DNA from: Mucor racemosus
Lineage: Eukaryota; Mucoromycota; Mucoromycetes; Mucorales; Mucoraceae
Assembly (NCBI GenBank): GCA_027405735.1
Contig: JAPEHQ010000013.1
Location: forward strand, 1,797,909-1,861,908
Direction: 5' to 3'
DNA length: 64,000 nucleotides
The position numbers and the translations under genes were made by a program. Numbering within the stretch: the first letter of the stretch is position 1; every line of letters starts with the position of its first letter. The notes under the pieces are model-generated. The model made no database searches. It was given only the letters and a program-made list of their open reading frames with translations, and had not been told where the DNA came from. Positions 1 through 12,659 of the stretch are shown here, piece after piece.

Positions 1-1010
1 AAAGATTTACAGTAATAAGCTTGAATCAAGTGGGTACAGCATTGTAAATTCTTGAAAAAGTTCTCCAGTATTATAAAATCTCTTATTTTTAAGACTTAAA
101 AGGCTTATAAGCGAAATATTAATTTAGAAAATTATTCTTGTCCAGATCATCAAGTTTGACATTTTTTAATTTTTTTTTCTGAATTTGCAAATCAAGAGTT
201 AATTATACTACCAATTATGAAAACAAAAAATATACACATATACAACATTTAGGGCTCTATTTGCTCAATCAAAAATAACAAACATTTTCATTGCAAAATA
301 TTACATGAAAATTCTTTAATCAAAAATCCGTTTTTGGGGCAAAAGTACAAATTTTTATTACTTAACGTTCAATATTAAGCTTTTATAAAATGTGTATTAG
401 TCATGGCTACAATTTTCTCTCACAATGTAGTATATTTAAATGTTGATTTTGGTATCAAAATTTGATTTTTCTATTTTTTGATCAAAATCATGAGTGTTGG
501 TAAGGATAAAATGAGTCCCAAAAATGTCCGCTACAAAATCTGAATTTTCAGACCATACATGGTTAAATGTAAAAAAAATTGAGAAAAGAACACTTTTTTA
601 TTTAAAACATAGATATATCATAGTATAAAAGACTTGGCTGTTCAATCTTGCTATGCTCAATCACGGCATTGCTCTACGGGCTCGCTTTTGCAATTTTTTA
701 ATGAATGTACAGTATGATATGACAGACGGCTTTTCTAGTAGAAAATTTTATGTTTCTATGATGATAGCAGATATTGCCTATTTTGTTTATTCTATGGATT
801 GATGTGTTGTAATGCTGCTTTTACTACATTGGCTGAAATGAGTAATTTAGCAAGGTTTTCATTGCGCTGAATAATGTAAAGCCTTGAAAATCCTTTTCTA
901 CGTGCGTTGTTTCTCTCTTTTTGTTTTCATATTCCAAGGATATATTCACCATTTGATAAGGCATATCAGAATACTATCAATCTGGTATTCTTTTCTTTTA
1001 TCTGAGTACG
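1..1010 (-). repeat. Left arm of inverted repeat (family R1)
   Basis: The first 1 kb is the reverse complement, with scattered mismatches, of 12660-14032. The right arm is longer only because a 352-bp solo LTR sits in it. Anchors are the opening AAAGATTTACAGTAATAAGC (matches the end at 14032) and the GCAAAAGCGAGCCCGTAGAGC block near 690 (reverse strand). A third partial copy lies at 42090-42842. No coding potential is seen. The arm may start before the window. Confidence 0.85.
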
Positions 1011-1293
1011 TGTAATGAGTCAAACATTTCAGTTTCATTTATGCAAAACTTTGCCTCATTTTTTATATAAATACTGCAAGGAAATCATTACATGATCTCT
1101 TGTAGATTTATATAATGTCTTGTTACACTCCCTTTGCTTTTATTTATTTACTAGTAAATATGTAATTACAAATAAGAACATCAACCTTCTTCATCAATCC
1201 AGTAATCACCAATTATTTATAATAACAAGAATAATATCTATAAGCATATTATCCACCTTTGGTGTTATTAGTCCAAAATTACAGATCATTACA
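1011..1293 (+). repeat. LTR-like repeat C (solo), copy 1
   Basis: A 283-bp unit starts TGTAATGA and ends TCATTACA, an 8-bp terminal inverted repeat with the TG...CA form of retrotransposon LTRs. An inverted, diverged copy occurs at 15607-15878. It holds a TATA-like TTTATATAAATAC. It directly abuts the R1 arm. No clear target-site duplication flanks it, so a MITE is the alternative. Confidence 0.6.
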
Positions 1294-1959
1294 TTGTACT
1301 TGCTTCTTGATTTCAGTTTATAAAAAATATTGGTGTTTTTGTTGTAGTTTTACATAAATAAAAGACCTAAGAAGGAAAGAATGAGGAATCAAAAAGAAAA
1401 ATAATCCTAAATCAGTTGATTTTATGTCTTACAAACAGAAATTTACAAAAGCATAAACACTTTTAGTGTTGCCAAACAGGCTGTTGTTGTTGTTCTCATT
1501 TGGTCTCCGAAAGAAGAACATGGGCAGCACTCTTTCAAACCTCAAATTTTAAATTGATATATCTCGTCAATAAGGTAATTCTGTTGAATCAGGTTAACTC
1601 ACATCTGCTTTAAACCATTCAAATTATCTTTATTATCAATTATATTATGATTGATATACTTTAGTAAACTGACTAAAAAACCTTGATCTCATTGCTCTGC
1701 TCATTTGGGCTGCCTGATCGGCACAAAAAATTTTATTCTGCCCATCTGTGCAGATCATTATGCCCATGGGAAGCATATAGTTTGGCCGTAGTGTATCATA
1801 TCAAACTGTGTCATAATCGTAATCAAGGAGTGTACACAGACTTGTGGACACAACAGCACTGACCTAATATCGGTCTAACACTGACTTAAAATTGGTTGCC
1901 AAAATTAAGCATCAAATTTGAGGTATTGATTCTTTACAATAACCACAAGATAAATCCAA
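1294..1959. other. Intergenic, no gene seen
   Basis: AT-rich sequence without a credible ORF or structural RNA. The 67-codon ORF running into it from 1120 lies inside the LTR-like repeat and has no coding character. Confidence 0.6.
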
Positions 1960-3010
1960 CTCAAAACTACTCTACATTTTTTGTTTCAGCAAAAAATATT
2001 GATTTTTTGTCGGAATAATCAAAATAATAGTTCATATCCCAACTTAAAACTTATTGTAACGGGGTTCTAAAATTCATTTGTGAAATCGATCGAAAATGAT
2101 CAAAAAAAATAAAACCTTTTAATAGCTCATGAACTGCATAGTAAATAGATCTAGTGTATTAAATGTTTTTTATACAGTTTTGGACTTTGCATTCATCTAA
2201 ATAAAATTCAGGTAAATGCTTCACATTAAATTGTACGTAAAATGCAATTGAAATTTTAGAGGTTTTTTGAAGATACATATTAATTTTTATAAGCATATTT
2301 TAAATATAAATATTAAAAATAATGTACAAAAAATTTAGCTATCGATTGAGCTATTGTTGAACCTTCTAGCTACATTTTTCGCCGAGAAAACAAGGTTTTT
2401 GTCAATTTTTTTTCAAATTCAGAATTTGGGATGAGGGTATATAAGGGAAAAATGGAAGCTAGAAATAAAAGTATTCCTTTGTCCACTTTTTTGAGGGTAT
2501 CTCTACGAAAAATTAATATTTTGGGAAAAACTAAAATGGGCCCGGTAGAGCCTAATGAGGTCAATGGCATACATATAAAAGAAATACTGCTCAGTTTAAC
2601 GAATATTTTGGAATCTACCACAAAAATGTCAAAAATATGAAAAAAAATAAAGGTGTTCGGAATATTTTTATATTAAAATATGTTATAGGGCACTTTAAAA
2701 CAAGCAAGTTTCATTATTAAAAAGTGTCAGTACTGCTTAATTTTTTGCAGAGATATGGGAGCTTGAAGTTTTTAATTTTAGCAGCGAAATACCTGTAAAA
2801 ATCTGAAACACTAGCACTGAAAAATTAACACCAACTGCAAAACATAAGATATTTTTGTATACTTATTTTTAGATTAAATTTGAACATCTCAGGTACATTG
2901 GCATATAATTTTTTCCTGATATTATTTAGTGAAAAAAATAAATAAAGCAGGGATCAAAAATCGCATCCAGTTTTTAAGAGAAAAGTGCTTAATTTTACGT
3001 TTTTGTGTCT
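1960..3010 (+). repeat. Dispersed repeat family R2, copy 1
   Basis: This stretch matches 24472-25775 (same orientation), 21462-22761 (inverted) and part of 38030-38760 (inverted). Shared landmarks are TTTTTTGTTTCAGC, GATGAGGGTATATAAGGG and the TACATTGGCATAT block near 2893. Copies differ at many positions, so it is an old family. Open frames of 69-83 codons occur on both strands but differ mostly by replacement changes. Confidence 0.75.
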
Positions 3011-3783
3011 TTTATAGGGTATAAAATAAATTTAGAAACAGATAGCCTATATATTACATTTAATAAATTCATATTTCCTAGTATTTCAGGTATGTACTCA
3101 ACTTTTTTGTAACGAACCACCATAAAAAAAATGGCAAGTTTCAATTTTAAAACCAATTTTTTTTTATGTAATTTTATAAAAAGGCATATCGATTTAAATT
3201 AACACAACTTTTGTGCAGATCATAATTCATGAGCACGTAAATTGCAGAAGTATTAGAGACCATATATATGTATACAACGTTTCGTTAATATCTTGAATTC
3301 ACGTACGTGGAGTACTCTAAAAATATCGAGTCAGTACAGGTTTGAACCCTTTGAGGGCCACAAGTGTGTCTGCGTATGCAGCTTGCTGTTAATCAGAATT
3401 CTTTCACAGTCATGTATACACACTATAATAAAGGGGAGGGGGTTTTTTCATTTAATAGAGCACAGTTAACTTTGATAATTTATGCAGACATATATCAAAT
3501 ACATTTATATTACAGTACAGGATCTATAGCAACAAAATGATACGCCGAAACCTGAAGTTGTCTTTTATATACACAAGTGTATGAAGGAGTAATTAAACCC
3601 TTATGATTCATACATGGAATCGAAGAATGAGAAGAAGGGGGAGTGAGTGGGTTTTCTTTGAATCAAATGAATCTAGATTTATAAATAATCTATGTTTGTA
3701 TAAATATGCTATGTTTGTAATTTATTTGATACGATGTAATAAAGTGTTTTTGTGAATAGAAATATATTATGTCTAAACTAAAT
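3011..3783. other. Intergenic, no gene seen
   Basis: No credible coding exon was found. It holds a short G-rich run near 3434 and forms the 3' flank of the sulfate permease gene, whose stop codon is at 3784-3786. Confidence 0.6.
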
Positions 3784-6351
3784 TCAAGAATATGATGAGC
3801 TACCCTCTCCTAAAATATGGCTATTGGGAAAGGATATATATTGAATATCTTGCTCTATAGATTGAATTGCATCAGATACATTTTCAAATAAATGATTAGA
3901 TCCAATTAGATCCAGAATGCCGGCACGGCTGATCAGAGGCATTGCATTCGGATGTCCATTAACTAGTAATACCTGAACTCTTTGCTCGTGATAAGATTCA
4001 ATGATCTCATACAGAATCTGCACAGCACTGTTCATCACATGCGGCATTAGGAACGGTTATCTATACTTTTAAAATATCTATTTTACCTTGCGTCAATAAA
4101 TTCCATGCCACCTATATCCAATACAATAAATGCAAGATGATTTCTTCTAGGTTGCTCTGATGGATGTACAGCCATGTCACCAAATTGTTCAAGCCTTCGA
4201 AGCCTATCTTTTAACTGACCTAGAATATATGATATCAGCCGCCATTTCATCATTAATTAAAATACTTTCTACATATACCCGTGTTTGCAAAGTATAAGGG
4301 TTCTTCAATTCTGACTATCAATACATCTTTGAGATGCTCTACTTTCTCTTTAGAGTCATGAATTGGTTTGAATTCATATGATGTTTCTTTTACTCGACCC
4401 AATATAGTGATGCGAGGGTAACTTGATTGTTTAACAGTGATGATTAGGCTAAACATAACGGCTATAGCTGTACCTACTTCTAAAGAAAAAAACATGGTGG
4501 TAAAAAAAGTGGTTGACATTAATGCAACATCTTTCCATGCACGGACTTGCCACATAAACTTCAAATCATGCGGAAGTTCTCGTAATAAGGCTAAAACAGC
4601 CATGAAGATGATACTACTTAAGGTTGCAGTTGGTAAGTAAAATAACTGAGGTAGAAAGAATCCAGTGACAATTAAGCAAGTGACACCTGATAGTAAACCA
4701 GACATTTGTGTTTTTGGCTTGACTGATTCATGCACCTTACTTCTAGGAAACTAGCAAATTTTACAGAAGTTAGAAATTTCCCCTTAAATACAATAACATC
4801 CCCCTTTTTTACAATCTTATCTATCTTTTTAACCATATTTAATTATATCCTTGTGCGAATTAATTACTTACAGATCCAAAAGCAGGAAATGACCCGAAAA
4901 AGCCTCCAATAACATTACCAATGCCTAATGCTACCAATTCGCGATTAGCGCTGACGAAATGGTTATGTCTTCTAGCAAATGATTTAGCAGCTGCAATTGA
5001 TTCAACGAACCCAATAATAGTTATAATGGCAGCATTGACAATTATAGCTTTAATATCAGCATGATCAGGTAAAGTGGGCATACTTGGTATCGGTAAAGGT
5101 AAATTAAGATTGCTATTGGATTCACCTACTTGGCCCAGAACATCTAATCCGGCTTTATCAAATCTGTTGAACTTACAAACAATGATACTTGAAATAACGA
5201 CCAAAAGCACCTCAGGTAATCTACTAATGACAGCGTATTTCTTTTTTAAAAGAGGCATAGTGAATAAAATGAACAATACTGCAGCCGAGAATACCGAAGT
5301 GAGAGGGTCGGAATAACCAACGTAAGAGACTAAAAATAGGAGACGCTGTATGGTGGTTGAATCTGGCGTCAACCCTACTTGTATAGCTAAATCATCTAAA
5401 CCTAATAATAAGATTGATTGTTGTACGAGAACTACTACCCCAACTGCGGTGATAAAGCCTCGCAAAAGAGCACGGCTCATAAGACTATCGAGAAAACCAA
5501 AACGTAACAGTCCTAATGCTAATGTAAATAGACCAACAAAGAATGCAGTTAAACTAGCTATTGCAGCTGCTGCTTCCGGGTCAAATGGATGTCTTGCATA
5601 TGATTGTTGATGAGCTAGACCTGATCCAACAATTAATGAAACAGTAGCTTCAGGGCCTACTGATAGTTGACTAAATAATCATGTATTAATGTTAAATACG
5701 TTATGTAAATATATGCTATACGTACGGAGACATGCCTAAACATGCATATACAAAAGTGGTAACAGATACGGTATATAAGCCATGAATGGCAGGGATTCTG
5801 CAAAGTGCAGTTGCATAGGACAATGCTTGAGGAATAAATAAAGCAGATAGTGATAATCCGGATAAAATATCTTGAGAGAAATCTTGTTTTGTGTACAATG
5901 GCATCCATTGAAGAATTGGCAAATAATATTTTGATCTTGTATTTAAAGTAGACCAAAACGTAGCATCTAATTCAGATTCGGGATGGATATGATCAGAAGG
6001 TACTACGTAGATTATTTAATATATAGATTAGAGTAGCAGCAGATGAAAAAGATACCAACATTTACTACAACTCGACATTCTTTCTGCGCTATTCATTGAT
6101 CCCTCTGATTCAATTGATCTATATTTGCCTGTAATATCATTTGGTGATAAATAAGTTGATTCGTTTGTTTCGGTTGATTGGTAACTCAATGTACTACAAT
6201 CATCATCTACAATAAATACAGACGATTGCGATTCATCTTAATAAGACAATACGGAGTTAGAATAGGTTTCACGCATTAACCAATGCTTATTCCCAAATAT
6301 AGTGGAATTACCTTGAATAAAGAAGGGAGGATTCAGATGATGATTTGGCAT
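3784..6351 (-). CDS. SulP-family sulfate permease with STAS domain
   Basis: Plasma-membrane anion (sulfate) transporter of the SLC26/SulP family. Seven exons join in frame: 6351-6312, 6236-6060, 6002-5726, 5670-4872, 4750-4279, 4219-4087, 4027-3784, giving 713 aa. After an acidic, Ser/Thr-rich N-terminus comes the SulP signature IPQALSYATALCRIPAIHGL with the preceding LPILQWMPLYTKQDFS, then QLSVGPEATVSL. Multiple hydrophobic segments follow, and the GSFPAFGSFPRSKV motif is restored only after splicing 4872 to 4750. The C-terminal STAS domain (IVRIEEPLYFANTG, DIGGMEFIDASAV) spans the last three exons. Length and domain order are normal for fungal sulfate permeases. The start is the first ATG giving an open first exon; the first two exons rest on splice logic alone. 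Sulfate as substrate is inferred from the family. Confidence 0.9.
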
Positions 6352-6782
6352 GATTTAGTAATAAAGGATAAAGAAAGTGAAAGAAAGAAAGAAAAATTAA
6401 GGAGTTAGAGCTCATTTTTTCTGATCTTTTATCAGAAAGACATCTTGTACATCATACACACCACACACCTAAAATCCTTAATGATGGTCTACATTTGATT
6501 TATAATTTCCTTTTGAAGCATAGAATATTTAAAGGAGTTTTTTTGCTATTAAATATAAACCAATACATGTGTAATGTGGCTTATTTCAATCACCACACAT
6601 ACATACATCACACACATCTACACATCACAATTTACAATCACCATTTAGCTACTTGGAACCCATTTAAACCAACCCAACCAATCTTTTCCTCTTTTTTTTT
6701 TTTTTGTTTTTTTTTATTTTTATTTATTTATCTTTTTTTCTTCCTCTTTTCTTTCTTCTTCATTTTCTTTATACTCTTTTAA
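6352..6782. promoter_or_regulatory. Shared upstream region of divergent gene pair
   Basis: The 431 bp between the start codons of the sulfate permease (-) and the F-box/WD40 gene (+) must hold both promoters. A strong pyrimidine tract (about 6681-6780, T-rich then CTT-rich) lies just before the plus-strand ATG, as in many fungal 5' leaders. CA-rich repeats (ACACACATCTACACATCAC) lie near 6590-6640. No specific operator was recognised. Confidence 0.5.
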
Positions 6783-8561
6783 ATGTACTTTCACAATATG
6801 GACATTTGCTCACCAGATGATATTTCCCCACCTGCAACGCCACCTAATTTCAATTTTACCAATAGTTCTTCTTCACACAGTAGTAGTACTCCGCTGCCAA
6901 CATTATCAAGCAATAATAGACCATCTCAAAGACTAAAAACATCACAACACTCATCTTCTTCACTATCCAATGAATTCTCATTCAATGAAGATCAATTAAG
7001 TCATCTTAGACATTTAAAGCAATCATTTCAACAACTCCCACCACAACAAAAACAATTTTTACTGTACGAAATTATAAATAGCTGTGATAATTCTCAGCTG
7101 ACTTATCTCAACAATCTAATTGCTCCACGATTAAAGATCGATTTCCTTAAAGAATTACCTATTGAAATCTCTTTACATATTCTAACTTTTATTGACGATC
7201 CAAAGACATTAGCAAGAGCTGCTACTGTTTCTACTCTATGGAACTCGCTGTTAAAAGATGAAGCTACTTGGAAATCTCTTTGTATGAAGCATCAGTATCG
7301 TAGACGTAATTCAAGTATATGCGGCGGAGAACTATTGGAACCACCGAGTCAACGCCGAAATTTCTCTTACAGAGAATATTTTAAAAGAAAATACAATATT
7401 GCTGCTGCATGGGCTCATGGGGGAAAGGTCAAAATCGTAGAAGATGGCTTTGGTGATGGTTTAGTTACTTCTTTACAATATGATGAAAAATACATTGTTG
7501 TTGGTTGTGATAATCATAGAATTGAAGTTTTCGATACAAACACCGCCGAGAAGGTGCGGACATTGGAGGGCCATGAAGGTGGTGTATGGGCTTTACAATT
7601 CAAAGGTGGTGAAAAGCATGATCCTGAACGTACTTTAGTCACTGGAGGTTGTGATAGGTAAGTTTTTGTTTTCATTAAATATGCTTTACATTTATTAAAC
7701 GTTGTTTGTGGAAATCGGAACAGGGATGTTCGTGTATGGAATCTAAATACTGGTGAACTACGTCATACGTTGCGTGGCCATAACTCTACTGTACGTTGCC
7801 TCAAGATGAAAGATAAAAGAATAGCTGTTACCGGATCAAGAGATACAACCATGCGAGTTTGGGATATTCAACGAGGTGTACTTTTACATGTATTGTTAGG
7901 ACATCAAGCTAGTGTTCGTTGTATGGAAATTAGTGGCAACATTGTAGTGTCTGGTTCTTATGATTCAACAGCAAGAGTTTGGGATTTGCGAACTGGAAGA
8001 TGTCTTCATGTACTTACTGGTCATTATACTCAAATCTATGCTATTGCATTTGATGGACATAAAATTATTACAGGTTCCTTGGATTCCAATATTCGAGTGT
8101 GGTCAGCTGAAACTGGGCAATGTTTAGCTACCTTACATGGACATACATCGCTTGTTGGACAACTTCAATTATCTGGATCTACATTAGTGAGTGGTGGGTC
8201 TGATGGATGTTTACGTGTATGGGACCTTCAACATTATGAATGTATTCAACAAATTTCAGCTCATGATAATTCAGTAACATGTTTACAATTTGATGATCGT
8301 CGTATGGTTAGTGCTGGAAATGATGGTAGAATCAAACTTTGGGATATCAAGCAAGGCCGTTTGATTCGTAACTTTACACAACCAGCAAAAACCGTTTGGA
8401 AAATTCAATTCTCAGATACAAAAGCTGTTGTATTGATGCAACGTAAACGGTCATCAAGTTCGGATGAAGGGAAAACTGTCATGGAAGTACATGATTTTGA
8501 TATCGGTGAAATTGAAGATTATACACCTTCTGCTTCTGATATGATTATTGATACCAATTGA
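6783..8561 (+). CDS. F-box/WD40-repeat protein (Cdc4/Fbxw7-like)
   Basis: Likely substrate-recognition subunit of an SCF ubiquitin ligase. Two exons, 6783-7657 and 7724-8561, join AG|G GAT (C-D-R-D-V-R-V-W) to give 570 aa. The N-terminus is Ser/Pro/Asn-rich and disordered. The F-box lies at about residues 123-170 (LPIEISLHILTFIDDPKTLA, then W-N-S-L and W-K-S-L). Seven or eight WD40 blades follow, with repeated RVWD or KLWD ends and TGSRD, SGSYD, TGSLD, SGGSD and SAGND turns. The intron falls inside a WD repeat. Cdc4/Fbxw7/Pop1 is the closest family by architecture; Met30-type proteins share the layout, so no symbol is given. A second in-frame ATG at 6798 is an alternative start. Confidence 0.9.
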
Positions 8562-10508
8562 TTGATTTTTCTTTTATTTATTGTACACATTATACACTTA
8601 CATTTTCTCACTTTACACACATTCACGCTCACACACATACATGATTCAAAACCCTAAAAATTAAAGTTCTCTTCAATAATATGATTATTCATCGCATGTT
8701 GCAATTTTTTCTTTACTTTCCCGAGCTGATTCATTTGGCTCGATGTACATTGGAACATACTAAATAAGGTTATTAATCTCCGTTGTTTGTCATTTTTACC
8801 TCCAGGAAACAAATTATGTTTTATGCTCTTCTAGTGGAGGATGGAAGATGCTTTACTAAATATTCAAGAATCTTTTATATTCTTTCTATTAAAATTGTAA
8901 ATGATATATTTTACCGTTTATATGAAAAACTAAATAAAAATGTTAATAAAAATATTATGAAGTGCAGCAAATATTTTTCTTTCCTTGTAAAATGTCTGCC
9001 ATAATTCCTTGAAGCTTTCATTTTTTTTATTAAACTTGGAGTTGCTATACTTTCGAAACACATAATTTGTTGAACAAAAAACTAAATGCAAAATATCAGA
9101 TATCATGAGATTTTAAAATTGCTAACTTACAAGTTGCTTTAATCAATCTAAAAAGTATCCAGAAGATGTTGTTGTCTACTATTTCTTTGACTATCAACTG
9201 TGGGTCATTTAATAAATCAACTCATTCAAGAGTCAAAGATTTAGGATTTTCTGGTCTTTTCTCTAGTATCTGTTTGTTTACAGTTATTTAAATTAATTGG
9301 TGAAATCAGACGTTTATTTTTTGAGAAAATAAATGTAAATTACATTGCACTACAGCTTTGGTTATACATGAAGAGGACGTTTACTTATTAATTTTGGTAC
9401 CTGTCATTGCAATATATACTGGTTTTGGCTGATTTAGCGCCATTTCTAATTTAGAACGGTCTGCTACATAATATGTCTCAAACCCCACTTTTACGAGTGG
9501 GCGATTGATTTTTACATTTTCACCAGCAAACAATATGATGCTAAAGTTTTGATTCTGGATATTGTTACAGCTGTAATATATATTTCGAAAATTTCAGCTC
9601 ATTTGGATCAAAATTCATTGATTAAGAGCATTTTTCCGATTGCTTTATTTTTTCTTAGGCAGAGAAAGAAAGGTTTCATTTCGAGACCTGTGCTAAACTC
9701 CTTCAAAAACAGCTGTTGGCTAATGAAATCAAAATATATTATTTGTATATTTACTGCGCATTATGTGCAACTTCAAAATTTTATTTCAAACCATTATTTG
9801 ATTTTATAAAATTTTTCAAAGAGTATCTGAAGCAGCTCATACAGAAAAGTTTAAAAGAGTACGCGTTCTCGTTTCCGCATTCTCGGCGCAGCTCGGGAAG
9901 GCAAAATTTTTTGAAATTCTGTGGGTCAATGCTAGACATACCTCCTACCACTGCAACGAGAGCTCATTTTGATCCGTATTCGGCGAGAACTGGTGTGCTT
10001 ACCGACTTTAGTAGATGTAAATAATAGCAGGTAACCAACTTGCTATTCAAACTTACAGAATGCAAAATGGCCCATGGATGCTGATATATGAAATACTTAT
10101 AGCATCTATTTATACGATACCTATATCCATATAGAGCAATAACTTACTTGGATCAGTATCCATAGAGATCTTATTTTAATCGTTTACAATAAAAGTGCGC
10201 AGTAAGCTACAAGTGCACTTTAGCGATAATTTTCTCAACACACAGTAGGTTGTGGAACTCATCCTTTGGTATTAATTGTGCCTAAGATGTCTATTATATA
10301 CCTACACTTATGCAAAGTTAAAAGTTATTAGGTTCGTAATTTGCAGAGATATGATTTTTGTTGCTGGTTTTTTATAATTTTAAAAAAAAAGTAGGTTTCA
10401 GATAATTTCAGATAGTTTTCAAGTCTTCAAAGACGATGTATCTTTCTTCGTCGACGTATCACTGGTATCTGCCCGAAAATAAAGGGCTACTACCAAAATA
10501 TAAGTGCA
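8562..10508. other. Intergenic, no gene seen
   Basis: Two kilobases without a supported gene. The 73-, 86- and 102-codon ORFs here are AT-rich and match no family I know. A patch at about 9865-10020 is richer in G+C than its surroundings (CGTTCTCGTTTCCGCATTC, CTCGGCGCAGCTCGGGAAGG) and may be a decayed mobile-element piece. Around 10330-10435 a stretch is similar, inverted, to 38900-39000. Confidence 0.5.
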
Positions 10509-11255
10509 TGTCGTATATTTTCAGGATTGTTAAACAGTACTTAAAAAAGAATACAATTATAAAAGAATAAGTAATTAATCAGTTCTTCAACTGTATAATA
10601 AAAACAAGATATCGTTTATTTAGATATAAAAGTATGGCCTTTTATATTGATTTGACATTGAGATCCTGAGATGTAATTTAGGGCACTATTGAACTATTAG
10701 ATCTGTTCGATAGTAATCTATGGATTGAAATGGATCAATCATAATTTAACCGTTCTTGCAGAGCTTGCGAGTTGTCTTGCTTCAATACTGCGCTAAATAT
10801 GCTTGGATGTTGATTTAATAGCTACTTGATTGGTTAACTGCTGGGATGAAATAATGTGTGTTATGTCAATACTCATCCTATGTCTCACATCCAAGGTCAC
10901 AGTCTATAATCAGTGTTACAGTAAATCAATGTGGATCATTGACTTACATCATATTCTTAGATAGTAAAACCCTAGTAATAGTTATAATTAATGTATATAA
11001 ATACATCCAAAGGATGTATTGTTAATAAAAGTGTAATATTATGGCAAGATTATTTATATAGACTCTTTTGACATTTCAATGTGGTGTCATAATTGAGGTC
11101 AAAGCGTTCTTGGTAATTACTGGATTAAACTTGATACCCTAGGAGTTTCTTATATCCGATATCAAGACTTTTTGCTTCAATACATGTCGTAGACAATAGA
11201 TTGTAAGATGTATTGACACTGTAGAAGGTGATAACATATCATACTGTAGTTGGTG
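10509..11255 (+). repeat. LTR-like repeat B, long copy
   Basis: About 750 bp beginning TGTCGTATATTTTCAGG, closely similar to 23127-23640. The latter lacks an internal segment of roughly 230 bp (about 10855-11085 here). The segment AAACAAGATATCGTTTATT also resembles LTR-like repeat A. Read-through at 23641 into protein-like sequence suggests a retrotransposon LTR. Exact ends and target duplication were not resolved. Confidence 0.55.
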
Positions 11256-11645
11256 GCATATAACATAGTATATGATTTATATTTTTGCCAATGGTCACTC
11301 TTCCAAAAAAAAAAAAAAGCTGAACAACCTCCGGAAGCGGCCATCTCATGATATTTTCAAGCTTTAAATTTCTAGAAAAAATTACCGGACAGCCCGGACG
11401 CGGTTATTTAGATATTCCAAGCAGCTGTAAAATGCAGGTATCGAAATTTTATACAAAAATTAAGGCTCGACTATATTGCTATTAATTATTCAAAGGCTTA
11501 TTTTAAGTAAAACATAAATACAACCTAATAAAGCATTATTAGGCTAATAACGGATCTAACTTGAGAAGTATAAAATGATATAACCAGATTCAAAAAAAGC
11601 CCATAAAATCACAAATTTAAAGGATTTATATATAGAAGCCACTAC

Positions 11646-11760
11646 CGCCGACCTGTGCTGCACAAGGTGATTTTGTTGTGTCCAGGTGAGCTGCACACTA
11701 TAGCCTGATGAGTTGTTGCACCCACTAAATAATGGCTAAAAAGATAACAAGATGCACATA
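11646..11760 (+). repeat. Short dispersed repeat D, copy 1
   Basis: 115 bp matching 15492-15606 in direct orientation: the CCGACCTGTG start, the GATTTTGTTGTGTCCAGGTG core and the GGCTAAAAAGATAACAAGAT end. No coding content. Nature unknown. Confidence 0.7.
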
Positions 11761-11784
11761 GGCACAACAAAAGAAACTGCACAC

Positions 11785-11970
11785 GAGCATAACGGAAAGC
11801 CTGTATGTGTAGAATTATAGATTCTGTCTATATGCATGACATTAATCCCATGTGTGCATAATAGTAGAATTGCCCATAAGCATATCATTATTCCTATTTG
11901 TACATAATAATAAAATCTGACCATAAGCATAATGAGCTGATCGTATGGGCACAAATTGGTTTGTACATGA
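11785..11970. repeat. Degenerate tandem repeat, ~46-bp period
   Basis: Three or four decayed units of about 45-47 bp share CATAAGCATA, a TCCTATTTGTACATAATA-like core and a TAGAATTG-like end. The 72-codon minus-strand ORF across it is a by-product. From 11971 to 12659 nothing else was recognised. Confidence 0.4.
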
Positions 11971-12659
11971 GCATTGTGCCGTTCTCAAAATTACATTGCA
12001 TTTTTTACTGGAATGGGTTTTAAATTACATTTGCTTTCATTAATATAGATTATGTAGACAATAATACAATTCAATACGTTGTTGATGTAGGGCAGCAATA
12101 CATGCAAGAACCAATATATTTATGATTATCATCATTTGCAAATATGTTTATAGCTATAATACTTAGAGCAAAAATGATTTTTGCTCGAGCATAAACTTAA
12201 ATAACACTTACTGCTTAAATTTATATGCAAGCCAAATCTAAGGTTACAGATGTTACTTTATCACACATAAAATTTAAACAAATCGACTTTCTTTAAACTT
12301 ACTATTATGTTATTTTACAATTGTTTGCTGTAAAAAGATTTGTTTTCAAGTATAGCTACGATCAAAACTATAATTATGATACAAGACATCAGATTATTTT
12401 TATTTTATTTTTGTTTCTATATCATTTGAAATTTTATCACTTTTCTAGAACATTTCGTAGGTTTGTAGCCAGTTCTAGCTTTTCATTGAGTATATATAAA
12501 TATCATTGCCTTCGATTTGATCTGGTAATCATCAAGAAATACGTCCAACAATACTGTAGTAAATAATGATGTTTGATCTTAGAATGTGGGTAAATGAAAA
12601 TATCAGTCCCTAATAATATAACGACTGCTACCTATATAAAAAAACATTATTCCCTTATG

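Noticed and set aside
8783..9004. 73-codon ORF after the F-box/WD40 gene
   Set aside because: No features; probably 3' flank.
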